From assembly GCA_027482245.1 (NCBI GenBank), contig JAIXWG010000058.1:1-64000 (forward strand): a stretch of 64,000 nt of DNA, in the 5' to 3' direction. Every line of letters begins with the position of its first letter. Within the stretch, counting starts at the first letter, position 1. Origin of the DNA: Acetobacteraceae bacterium. Its GTDB lineage: Bacteria > Pseudomonadota > Alphaproteobacteria > Acetobacterales > Acetobacteraceae. A model generated the notes under the pieces. That model saw nothing but the letters and a program-made list of their open reading frames with translations. It made no database searches and was not told where the DNA came from. This document shows positions 34,032 to 41,464 of the stretch, piece by piece. The position numbers and the translations under genes were made by a program.

Positions 34032-35292
34032 CGGCCGCCTCCCCGAGCCGCTCGGCCTTGATCGTCGCGAAGGTCTGCCCGCGCACCGACAGCAGCGCCT
34101 CCTGGCCCGTGAAGGCCTCCCAGCGCAGGACCGCCACATCCACGTAGGCCGGCGACAGCTCCATGGCGTAGCAGGCGCGGCCCGTCATCTCGGCGGCGAT
34201 CAGCGTGGTGCCCGAGCCGGAGAAGGGCTCATAGACCGCCTGGCCGGGGCTGGAGTTGTTCTCGATCGGCCGGCGCATGCACTCTACCGGCTTCTGGGTG
34301 CCGTGGACCGTCTCAGCATCCTGGCCGGTGCTGGCGATCTGCCACAGCGTGGTCTGCTTGCGGTCGCCCATCCAGTGGCCGGTGCCACGCACGGCATACC
34401 AGCAGGGTTCATGTTGCCAGTGGTAGTGCCCGCGCCCCAGCACCAGGCGGTCCTTGGCCCAGACAATCTGCGCCCGGATGTCGAAACCGCAGGCGACCAG
34501 GCTCTCGGCGACCGTCGTGGCGTGCAGCGCGCCGTGCCAGACATAGGCCACGTCACCCGGGAACAGCGCCCAGGCCTCCCGCCAATCGGCGCGGTGGTCG
34601 TTCAGCACCTTGCCCGTGCGGGCCGTGTTGCTGCCGGCCAGGGCCTGGTTCCGCCAGGCCGGATCGTACTCCACGCCATAGGGCGGGTCCGTCACCATGA
34701 GGTGCGGCTTCACGCCGGCCAGCAGCCGCTCCACGGTCGCGGCATCGGTGCTGTCGCCGCAGACGAGGCGGTGGCGGCCGAGCAGCCAGACATCGCCGGC
34801 GCGGGATACGGGCTGCGCGGGCACCTCCGGCACCTGGTCGGGATCGGTGAGGCCTGCGGTGTTGTCCGCCAGCAGGCCGCCGATCTCGTCGAGCCCAAAG
34901 CCCGTCAGCCCGAGGTCGAAACCCTCGCTGCGGAGATCCGCAAGTTCCAGCCGCAGCAGGTCGTCATCCCAGCCCGCGTTCAGCGCCAGCTTGTTGTCCG
35001 CCAGCACATAGGCGCGCCGCTGCGCCGGCGAGAGGTGAGCCAGCTCGATCACCGGCACCTCCGCCAGGCCAAGCTTCCGGGCTGCCAGCAGCCGCCCGTG
35101 GCCGGCGATGACGCCGCGCTCGCCATCGACCAGGATGGGGTTCGTGAAGCCGAACTCGCGGATGGAGGCGGCGAGCTGTGCGACTTGCGCCTCAGAATGC
35201 GTCCGCGCATTGCGGGCATAGGGGATCAGTGCCGAGACGGACATGCGGTTGTAGGCCGGAAAGATTGGCGAGGCGCCGTCGCGGTCGGTCAT
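34012..35292 (-). CDS. ParB-like domain fused to a DNA methyltransferase
   Basis: A 426-residue two-domain protein. The N-terminal ParB-like part contains LIPYARNARTHSEAQVAQLA and VIAGHGRLLAARKL. The C-terminal part is an amino-methyltransferase with DPPY at 202-205, then FSGSGTT at ~357-363, so the catalytic motif precedes the SAM motif (beta class). It should methylate adenine N6 or cytosine N4 at a short site, with no linked nuclease. The ATG at 35292 overlaps the stop of the upstream HTH gene by four bases. Such fusions are typical of phages and mobile elements, where they may protect element DNA. Confidence 0.87.
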   Translation of the reverse strand: MTDRDGASPIFPAYNRMSVSALIPYARNARTHSEAQVAQLAASIREFGFTNPILVDGERGVIAGHGRLLAARKLGLAEVPVIELAHLSPAQRRAYVLADNKLALNAGWDDDLLRLELADLRSEGFDLGLTGFGLDEIGGLLADNTAGLTDPDQVPEVPAQPVSRAGDVWLLGRHRLVCGDSTDAATVERLLAGVKPHLMVTDPPYGVEYDPAWRNQALAGSNTARTGKVLNDHRADWREAWALFPGDVAYVWHGALHATTVAESLVACGFDIRAQIVWAKDRLVLGRGHYHWQHEPCWYAVRGTGHWMGDRKQTTLWQIASTGQDAETVHGTQKPVECMRRPIENNSSPGQAVYEPFSGSGTTLIAAEMTGRACYAMELSPAYVDVAVLRWEAFTGQEALLSVRGQTFATIKAERLGEAADAQHAV

Positions 35293-35690
35293 TCGCGCTC
35301 TCCTTCGATCACGGGCTGGTCGTGGTGCCGTGGCGCCGGGTCGATGATCTGGCGGATAACGACGAGCGGCGCCTGGGGCGCGGGGAGCGGGTCGCCATTC
35401 GCGCCGGTGACCTCGACGGCGTGCTTCTCGCGCCAGCCAGCCCGTGCCTTCAGCCAGAAGATCGAGGCCGCGATGTTCCCGGGCGTCGTGGCCTGCTGGT
35501 AGAGGCACTGGGCCACGCGGGCATTGGCTTCGATGGTCGCCACGTCGAGCTCCTGCCGGAAGCGCTTGCGGAGCGTGGGCGGGCTGCACTTCACGACAGT
35601 GGCGATGTCGTCATGGGGGATGCCGTAGCCGGCCATCGCCTTGACGATCCGTCGCTGTTCGTCGGTCGGTGCGTAGGGCCTGGCAGCCAT
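35289..35690 (-). CDS. HTH protein, phage-element type, paralogue B
   Basis: A 133-residue protein whose first ~85 residues parallel the HTH protein at 33543-34031: TDEQRRIVKAMAGYGIPHDD, TLRKRFRQELDVATIEANAR, and AASIFWLKARAGWREKHAVE. The C-terminal tails differ. Start ATG 35690 is preferred over an upstream in-frame Met (35723) because the conserved part follows it. It heads the minus-strand group and is preceded by the long regulatory gap containing repeats. Confidence 0.7.
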   Translation of the reverse strand: MAARPYAPTDEQRRIVKAMAGYGIPHDDIATVVKCSPPTLRKRFRQELDVATIEANARVAQCLYQQATTPGNIAASIFWLKARAGWREKHAVEVTGANGDPLPAPQAPLVVIRQIIDPAPRHHDQPVIEGERE

Positions 35691-35767
35691 CGATCCTGCG
35701 CGCTCTGAGACGCAGAGGCACATGCTTCTGCTGCCGCGCAGGATACCAGATCGGGATTCTCGGCTTC

Positions 35768-35780
35768 AATACGACGTATT
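35768..35780. promoter_or_regulatory. Palindrome AATACG-A-CGTATT upstream of the HTH/methyltransferase genes
   Basis: A 13-base palindrome with 6-bp arms around one central base lies 78 bases upstream of the 35690 start. GATACG follows twice in the next 25 bases. It fits an operator for a small HTH regulator, possibly one of the two paralogues. Confidence 0.4.
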
Positions 35781-35957
35781 TGCGACGAGATACGCGCGGA
35801 TACGATGTTTGCAGTTGGCAGCAGCCTTTTTTAGTCGGGACAGGGCCTGCAGGGCGAATGGAACGACCCATCGCCGCTCATCATCCGCGGCACTAAGAGC
35901 AGGTCGCTCAGCAACCCGTCCCATCCTCTGGGGACATGTACGGCGTCCCAAAGGGGA

Positions 35958-36157
35958 CCCGGTTCCCGATAACCGGGTTCCCCCTTTAGGGGGGGATTCC
36001 GGAAATCCGGGAATGTGGCGGTTTACCTAGGTTTTTTCGCGTTCCCGGCCGTCTGGGAACGTTTGCGACCGGGAACGCAAATTTATACGTAGTATCAACA
36101 AGTTGGAGCGTTCCCAGCCGTTAGCGTTCCCGGTGGGAACGCGGGAACGCGGGAACG
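35958..36157. other. Repeat-rich candidate replication origin (GGGAACG iteron-like cluster)
   Basis: Eight copies of GGGAACG (or its complement) lie at 36040, 36055, 36071, 36108, 36124, 36135, 36143 and 36151; the last three are head-to-tail with an 8-base period. They flank an A+T-rich stretch (36078-36105, containing AATTTATACGTAG). Just before them are the inverted repeats CCCGGTT/AACCGGG (35958-35977) and CCCCC-TTTA-GGGGG (about 35980-35993). The cluster is 37 bases downstream of the primase-helicase gene. The layout resembles an iteron origin. An alternative is an operator region for the genes at 35690 and below. Confidence 0.5.
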
Positions 36158-36193
36158 TTTTGGCCTCTGCAGGAGCCTGTACGGCGCTCATCG

Positions 36194-38458
36194 CTACTTG
36201 CCCTTCGCGGCGCGCCAGCGTGCCAGCGCTTCGGCTCGGGAGCCGTGAAACATCTCGATCTCATGTCCCTGAGACAGTGGGCCATCAGGTACATCCAGAA
36301 ACCTCGGCGCGCTCTGCGTGTGGGACGTCCGCGCCTTCACCAGCATGCCTGCCTCCAGCGCCTGCGTGCACAGGTCGAGGAGCTTGTGCTTGGACATTTT
36401 CGCCAGCGGCTCGGGTAGATCCTCGCGGCCGTTCCACAGGCCGCCAACGCCGCTGTAGGAGAAGGGGAGGCCGGCTGCGGCACACTCCGCGCAAGCAGTG
36501 ACGAGCTGCTTCATGAGCGCCATCTGCGCCGTATCAGGTACCTTCGCGTTAGCGAGATGGGCGGTGACATCGACGAGCCGACCAGTGGTGTCATCCCGCG
36601 CATAGAGGCGCTTTGTGCCAACTGGCGCGCCGGCGTGGTTCGCTTTGACGAGCAGCCCCTGGACGAGGGCATTCGCCTCAACGCCGAGGGTCGCGGCCAG
36701 CTTGTCAGCGTCGTCGGGAAGCGGGCGCCAGATGGCAAAGGCGAACCTGCTATTGGAAATCCAGGCGCTGCTGCCGCGCATGGTCGGCGAGTCTGGGTCG
36801 ACCGTCTTCGCCACGTGGCCGAGGATGAGAATGGTGCAACCATGCCGCGCAGCAGCCACGCGGAGGCGGCGCATCAGCAGCTTGACGAAGCTGGCGTCAT
36901 TCTCGTCGACGTCGAGGAAGTCGCCAGCGGGATCCAGTACCAGAAGGCTGATGCGCTGACCGGCCCGCTCCTGAGTGTCCGCCAACAGCTTATCCAGGCC
37001 AGACTGCGCGAAATCCGTGAGCGCCGCGGCCCGGCCATTGGCTGTTACCAGGGTGGGATTGAACTCCGGCAGATCGACGGCGGGGATGACGTAGCAGGGT
37101 GCGCCCTGGCGAAGGCCCGACGGATCGAGCGCCGTGATGCGGCGGTGGATCTCCTCTGCATCGTCCTCGAGCGTCAGGAAGACGCTGGCACCGGCGGCCT
37201 CGGCTGGCACGGTGCCGCCCAGCGCGTCGTTGCCGGGTAGCCGCGCTGGCGCGACCCGATCGCGGATCGCGACTGAGAGGCACAGGTCGAGGGCGGTGAG
37301 GGACTTGCCGACGCCACCCGGCCCGAAGAGCAGACCTACCTTCCCCAGCGGCATGAAGGGGCTCAGGAGGAACCGCTGTGGCCGCGGCTCGCCGGATGTG
37401 AACTGGTCGAGCCGGAACTGTCCAATGTCGATGGAAGGCGGCGCAGGCGCTTTCGCCTCCTCCAGCTTGGCCCGGGCGGTACTCACCGCCCTGGGTATGT
37501 CATCGAAGCGCGACTGCCAGCGACCCGGCTGCTGCGAGGTGTCCTTGATGTCCCGGATGTCCTCCGGCACGGCCTGCATGATCCCGCGGAGCAGCAGCAC
37601 GGCTTGTCCCTCGGGCACGCCAGCCTTGGCGAACCGCATGGCGAGGGCGGTGACGGGCGCGTGATAGTCCGAGGCTGAGAGGACGGCGGTGACCAGCTCC
37701 GCTGTGTCGCGGCTTTCGCCGGCGGCATCCGCCGCGTCCGGCTTGACCGATCCCTTCACGCTGGCCGGCGCGGCCGCCCATGCTTCTTCGAGCTTCTGGA
37801 GGGCATCGGTGAGCTCAATCTCCGTTTCCGTGTCGGAGAGGATCTGAGCCAGCCTCGGCGCCGCCTTGCGGTGCCACGAGCCTGGCCAGCGCATCGGGTG
37901 CACGGCGGGCTTGCTGGTCGGGTCGCTGCCGACGAGCAGCATGGCCAGGCTGCGCGCCTTTTTCAGCTGGGCATGGGCATCTTCGTCCCGCGTCGGCTCG
38001 GTTAGTCGCCAGTGGAGATGGAGCTTCGGCTCGACCGTGCCGGTCTCGGGATCAATCCATTCGCCGCCGCTTGCCACGACGATGGTAGCCGGGCCGAGCA
38101 GACTCTCCAGCAACGTCCGCGCGGCCTGAGCCTCAGAGTCACATTCGACGCTGAGCGCCAGGCCATTGGCGAGGTCGACCTCCCGGGCCTGCTCTGAGTT
38201 CGAGAAGGTCGCGACAGGCGGCGCGAAGACGATCGGGGAAGTACACCGGGCAGCCCGGGTCGCTTCCCGTGTTGCAGCCCCGGCGAGGCTGCTCAGGTCG
38301 CTGGTCAGGGTGTGGGGAATGATGCCGAACACGCGTTGCGTGCCGTCGTAGAAGGACCTGAAGGATACGACGGTTCCTTCATCGGCATAGCGGAACAGAA
38401 CATCCACAAAGCGCGCGATCTGCGCGCGATCTGCTTCAAGGGGCGGGGCGTGGATCAT
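36194..38458 (-). CDS. Primase-helicase: RepB-type primase-like N-terminus plus RecA-like ATPase
   Basis: A 754-residue protein. Residues ~75-200 show a primase-like pattern: LALSVECDSE with acidic residues near 105-107, KLHLHWRL with H147/H149, and RWPGSWHRK with H196, as in RepB/archaeo-eukaryotic primases. Residues ~370-600 are a RepA/RecA-type ATPase with Walker A GPGGVGKS (379-386), LLVLDPAGDFLDVDEND as Walker B, and LILGHVAKT. It would prime and unwind DNA for autonomous replication of a mobile element. Its ATG overlaps the stop of the 64-residue gene by four bases. The likely origin lies just downstream. Confidence 0.75.
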   Translation of the reverse strand: MIHAPPLEADRAQIARFVDVLFRYADEGTVVSFRSFYDGTQRVFGIIPHTLTSDLSSLAGAATREATRAARCTSPIVFAPPVATFSNSEQAREVDLANGLALSVECDSEAQAARTLLESLLGPATIVVASGGEWIDPETGTVEPKLHLHWRLTEPTRDEDAHAQLKKARSLAMLLVGSDPTSKPAVHPMRWPGSWHRKAAPRLAQILSDTETEIELTDALQKLEEAWAAAPASVKGSVKPDAADAAGESRDTAELVTAVLSASDYHAPVTALAMRFAKAGVPEGQAVLLLRGIMQAVPEDIRDIKDTSQQPGRWQSRFDDIPRAVSTARAKLEEAKAPAPPSIDIGQFRLDQFTSGEPRPQRFLLSPFMPLGKVGLLFGPGGVGKSLTALDLCLSVAIRDRVAPARLPGNDALGGTVPAEAAGASVFLTLEDDAEEIHRRITALDPSGLRQGAPCYVIPAVDLPEFNPTLVTANGRAAALTDFAQSGLDKLLADTQERAGQRISLLVLDPAGDFLDVDENDASFVKLLMRRLRVAAARHGCTILILGHVAKTVDPDSPTMRGSSAWISNSRFAFAIWRPLPDDADKLAATLGVEANALVQGLLVKANHAGAPVGTKRLYARDDTTGRLVDVTAHLANAKVPDTAQMALMKQLVTACAECAAAGLPFSYSGVGGLWNGREDLPEPLAKMSKHKLLDLCTQALEAGMLVKARTSHTQSAPRFLDVPDGPLSQGHEIEMFHGSRAEALARWRAAKGK

Positions 38459-38649
38459 CGCGGCCCCCGCGGCATGACGTTGGCCTCCTGCCGCTTGCGC
38501 CAGGCCTCTAGCAGCGCGAGGCCGATAGCACCCAACTCGTTGTCTCGGCCTCGACTGGGTGCTTGGTCATCCCTGTCTTCCGCCCAGCGCCGCCGGAAGT
38601 GCGGGTTCAGTAGCGGATCGCTCATGCGCGCGGCGTCGGCGGCGTTCAT
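38455..38649 (-). CDS. Small protein of unknown function in the replicon operon
   Basis: A 64-residue basic protein (DPLLNPHFRRRWAEDRDDQ, then GAIGLALLEAWRKRQEANVM). No family is recognised. Four-base overlaps on both sides with the primase-helicase and topoisomerase-like genes support translation. Confidence 0.6.
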   Translation of the reverse strand: MNAADAARMSDPLLNPHFRRRWAEDRDDQAPSRGRDNELGAIGLALLEAWRKRQEANVMPRGPR

Positions 38650-39566
38650 CGGCCGCTTCCCGACCCGAGGACGCCGTCCGCGGCGATCTGCCTGACGAGG
38701 CTGGTCAGGAGGAGGCGCTCGCTCTGCTCGGCTGCCTTCAGCACCTCCAGCTGCTGGTAGGGGAGATGCTGCTCGATCGCCTCCTCGACCAGGCGCCGCA
38801 GCTGGTCCGGCTCGATGGCGTCGAGTTCGACGGAGATTGGGCCGAAGCCACGGGCGCGGCTATCGCTGGTCTTGGTCGGCCTGGACGGCAGGTTCCAAGC
38901 GGTGATCTGCTCCGGCGTGACAGCCAGGCGCTGGAAGTGAATCTCCGCGTGCGGCGCCAGCTCCCGCAGCGTCTCCTCGATCTTGCGCCCGGCATCCAGC
39001 CCCGACGGGTCGTAGTCGCCGAGGTGGTAGATGAATGCCGGTACGTCGAGCTCGGCGATGTACTCCGCGGCACTATGCAGGAAGCTGAGGCTGGCATAGC
39101 CCCGCGCCACCATCAGGGGGACGTCGTAGAGGCTGGTGGTGGGGTAGATGACGCCGGAGAGTGCGTCCTTCTCCAGCCAGACCTCGACGTAGCAGTCGGC
39201 GCTGGTCCAGAGGGATTTGCGGTAAAGCCGGGCGGTGTCGCGCAGGGCCTCGGCGACGCTGCCGTGGGTGCGGGGCTTGCGCTGCCAGCGGGTGTTGTCG
39301 GCCAGCCAGTCGTAGGGCATGGCGCCGCCGCGACGGAGCAGGGCGAGGTCGGTCTGGACCTTGGCGTATCCGGCCTCGGACTTGTCGACGATGCCGCGGA
39401 CGCTGGCCTGGTAGAAGACCTGGCGCACCGTCATCGGGTGCATGGCCCGGACGATGGCGATCAGGGCCTCGCGGCGGTCATCAACCTGCTGGCGCGTTGA
39501 CCGTTGCCGCGGCTTTATCGGGCTAGCCACATAAACGTTGGAGGCGACGGGGGCGGAAGCGGTCAT
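38646..39566 (-). CDS. Spo11/topoisomerase VI-A-like protein with TOPRIM domain (Mini-A-like)
   Basis: A 306-residue protein. Residues ~35-60 resemble the catalytic CAP helix of type IIB topoisomerase A subunits: MTVRQVFYQASVRG with a candidate nucleophile Tyr52. The TOPRIM part follows with VEVWLEKDAL (Glu132) and YHLGDYDPSGLD (Asp184, Asp186). Topo VI-A and Spo11 use this pair of elements to cut DNA through a 5'-tyrosyl link. No B subunit (GHKL ATPase) is nearby, so it resembles the single-subunit 'Mini-A' proteins described from mobile elements. The ATG at 39566 overlaps the HTH gene. DNA cutting is inferred, not shown. Confidence 0.72.
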   Translation of the reverse strand: MTASAPVASNVYVASPIKPRQRSTRQQVDDRREALIAIVRAMHPMTVRQVFYQASVRGIVDKSEAGYAKVQTDLALLRRGGAMPYDWLADNTRWQRKPRTHGSVAEALRDTARLYRKSLWTSADCYVEVWLEKDALSGVIYPTTSLYDVPLMVARGYASLSFLHSAAEYIAELDVPAFIYHLGDYDPSGLDAGRKIEETLRELAPHAEIHFQRLAVTPEQITAWNLPSRPTKTSDSRARGFGPISVELDAIEPDQLRRLVEEAIEQHLPYQQLEVLKAAEQSERLLLTSLVRQIAADGVLGSGSGR

Positions 39567-39790
39567 CGCCGGCTCCCCTGTACGCGGGAGGCCTCGTAGG
39601 CGAGGACGTCCTCGATCCTGTACCGGACTGCGCCACCAATCAGCAGGTAGGGCGGACCCCGGCGCGTCTGGCGCCACTTCTCCAGCGTTCGGCCGCTGAG
39701 CTTCCACCGCTCGGCCAATTCGATCTGATTGAGGTGCGCCGATACGTGTCCACGCGTCGCCGAAGCCGATTGAGAAGGTCCATAGCGCAT
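39563..39790 (-). CDS. AlpA/excisionase-type helix-turn-helix protein
   Basis: A 75-residue protein with a MerR-like HTH of the AlpA/excisionase kind: LNQIELAERWKLSGRTLEKW then RRGPPYLLIGGAVRYRIEDV. These proteins either activate prophage genes or help a recombinase excise an element. It opens the minus-strand replicon operon and overlaps the next gene by four bases (ATGA). Confidence 0.82.
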   Translation of the reverse strand: MRYGPSQSASATRGHVSAHLNQIELAERWKLSGRTLEKWRQTRRGPPYLLIGGAVRYRIEDVLAYEASRVQGSRR

Positions 39791-39840
39791 CGCCGCACTC
39801 CGAAGCAGGGGTTCGGAGCGCAGTTCGCCGTCAGCTGGAG

Positions 39841-39888
39841 GCCATGATCAAAAGCCATCATCCCAGGATTGCATTATCGGATCATGGC
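39841..39888. repeat. Inverted repeat GCCATGATC/GATCATGGC upstream of the AlpA-type gene
   Basis: Two 9-base arms (39841-39849 and 39880-39888) flank a 30-base spacer and span the end of the upstream minus-strand gene. This may be a terminator-like structure or an operator for the small HTH protein. Confidence 0.35.
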
Positions 39889-40683
39889 TTTGGATTGTGC
39901 CATGAGCTGTCGGTATTCCACCCGAATGACATTCTCAATCGAACCGGCGGATGGGGTCTGATGCGACGGGGCCTTCTCCCTGATCCACGCCTCCAGCGCT
40001 TCCGCCTCGCCCGCAAGCGTCTCGATCGCCTCGCCGATGCTGAAGCGATGCCGCAGCTTGCGCAGGACAATAGGCATGAAGCTGACCTTGGCCGGCATGG
40101 TCAGTCGGGCAGCCGGATCCTCGACAACGCGTCGGGCGTAATCCTCCAGCAGGAAAAGTACCTCGTCGTCGGTCAGCTTGCGGACGGACTCAGTCGTGAT
40201 TGCGTCAGTCTCAATGGGGCCTCGCCGATCCGGCGCCGCGGATTGTGGCAATCCACCATACCATGCCTGCACAGCCACATATCGTTGGCCCAGGCCGGAC
40301 ACCGTGTTGTTCACGAAATCAAAATCGAGATCTGCTGCCCATTCACCGTTGATGTGCATAGAGCCAGCGCGCGGCTCGGGAAGCGTTTGGCTGCCGAGCA
40401 GTTTGACGCTTCCGGTTTCCACCATCCGCCGCCAATCTGCCAGAAGAGCGCGCCAGGCAATTTCACTGTGCAGGATCTTCTGCTCATAGCTCTCTGGCCG
40501 GTAGTAGCCGATCTCCCCCGAGTTCGGTCGCGCAAGCCCCAGATTAGGTCGTCCTCCCAGTTCCAGGGCAGCGGCCGTAAACGGCTGTTGGAAGCGCCGA
40601 GCTTGCTCGACCAGCTTGGGATTACACCAGGTCATAAGCGCAGCTTGCAATGTCAGCGGGCCTTCGGGCCCAGGGCTATTCAT
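39874..40683 (-). CDS. Protein of unknown function, possible island cargo
   Basis: A 269-residue soluble protein. Visible segments are ALELGGRPNLGL, HSEIAWRALLADWRRMVE, INGEWAADLDFDFVNNTVSG, and a C-terminal helical part SIGEAIETLAGEAEALEAWI. I recognise no family. It is divergent from the recombinase module, separated by about 80 bases from the first small gene, and stands upstream of the AlpA-type gene on the same strand. Confidence 0.6.
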   Translation of the reverse strand: MNSPGPEGPLTLQAALMTWCNPKLVEQARRFQQPFTAAALELGGRPNLGLARPNSGEIGYYRPESYEQKILHSEIAWRALLADWRRMVETGSVKLLGSQTLPEPRAGSMHINGEWAADLDFDFVNNTVSGLGQRYVAVQAWYGGLPQSAAPDRRGPIETDAITTESVRKLTDDEVLFLLEDYARRVVEDPAARLTMPAKVSFMPIVLRKLRHRFSIGEAIETLAGEAEALEAWIREKAPSHQTPSAGSIENVIRVEYRQLMAQSKAMIR

Positions 40684-40763
40684 GGTCCGCTCTTCCCGAA
40701 TGGTGGATGTCTCAGAGTTAGCGCGAGACCGCGATTCGCTGCATCATTCCGCCAGTGCGCATC

Positions 40764-40958
40764 ATGAGGGCGACTCTTCACCACCTCCCGCCCCATCTCC
40801 GCGAGGTCTGCCAGATCCTGGCCGCGGGCCTGGTGCGGCTACGAAGCCGCACTGCCGAGGAGTTCGACCGGGATGCAGGGGGTCAGGGAGAGACTTCGCT
40901 ACACTCCACCGCCCGGCAGAGCGTGTGTGTGACCCCCAAGACCAGGAGGTCCCAATGA
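40764..40958 (+). CDS. Small protein at the head of the DUF2924-recombinase module
   Basis: A 64-residue protein with HLREVCQILAAGLVRLRSRT followed by GETSLHSTARQSVCV. This pattern recalls small proteins that, to my recollection, precede DUF2924 genes in other Alphaproteobacteria, so I treat it as real although short. Start ATG 40764 (GTG 40755 is an alternative). Its stop overlaps the DUF2924 start by four bases (ATGA). Confidence 0.65.
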   Translation: MRATLHHLPPHLREVCQILAAGLVRLRSRTAEEFDRDAGGQGETSLHSTARQSVCVTPKTRRSQ

Positions 40959-41464
40959 CGCGCCCCACCAGGGTAACCCAGGCGCCCGTAGCGCCACCCA
41001 CGCCGGTTATCCCCGCCATCCCCCGCGACCAGGTGCTGAGCCGCCTGGCGGCCCTCCAGACGGCCCCTGCGGCAGAGCTGAAGGCGCAGTGGAGGGCGCT
41101 GTTCGGTAAGGAGCCGCCGCCGTTCAACCGGCCATACCTCGTCAGCCGGCTGTCCTACCGGGTGCAGGAGCTAGCCTATGGCGGCCTAAAGCCAGAGACC
41201 CGGGCGCGGCTGGCGGCGCTGGGCGAGCAGCTGGACGGCGGCAACGTGGTCCTCCGCCGCATCCGTGCCGACAGCCGGCCGCTGCCGGGTACCAGGCTCG
41301 TCCGGGAGCATGGTGGCGTCCAGCACGTCGTCACGGTCCGCGCCGACGACTTCGAGTACGAGGGCCGGCCGTACCAGTCGCTGTCCGCCATCGCCCGGCA
41401 CATCACCGGCACGCGCTGGAATGGCTGGACCTTCTTCGGTCTGAAGGGGAGGCCCGGACTGTGA
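40955..41464 (+). CDS. DUF2924 domain protein
   Basis: A 169-residue protein. The N-terminal part (LSRLAALQTAPAAELKAQWR, LFGKEPPPFNRPYLVSRLSY, RVQELAYGG) and the C-terminal VTVRADDFEYEGRPYQSLSA, IARHITGTRWNGWTFFGL are DUF2924 signatures. The C-terminal strand-helix pattern resembles RAMA/DUF4357 domains, though this is only a visual similarity. An AGGAGGT site precedes the ATG. It is coupled to the recombinase by a GTGA overlap, suggesting an accessory role in recombination. Confidence 0.85.
   Translation: MTRPTRVTQAPVAPPTPVIPAIPRDQVLSRLAALQTAPAAELKAQWRALFGKEPPPFNRPYLVSRLSYRVQELAYGGLKPETRARLAALGEQLDGGNVVLRRIRADSRPLPGTRLVREHGGVQHVVTVRADDFEYEGRPYQSLSAIARHITGTRWNGWTFFGLKGRPGL

Noticed and set aside
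36040..36157. CRISPR array
   Set aside because: The repeated unit is only 7-8 bases, in both orientations and with irregular spacing, so it is not a CRISPR array. I saw no CRISPR-like array elsewhere in the window.
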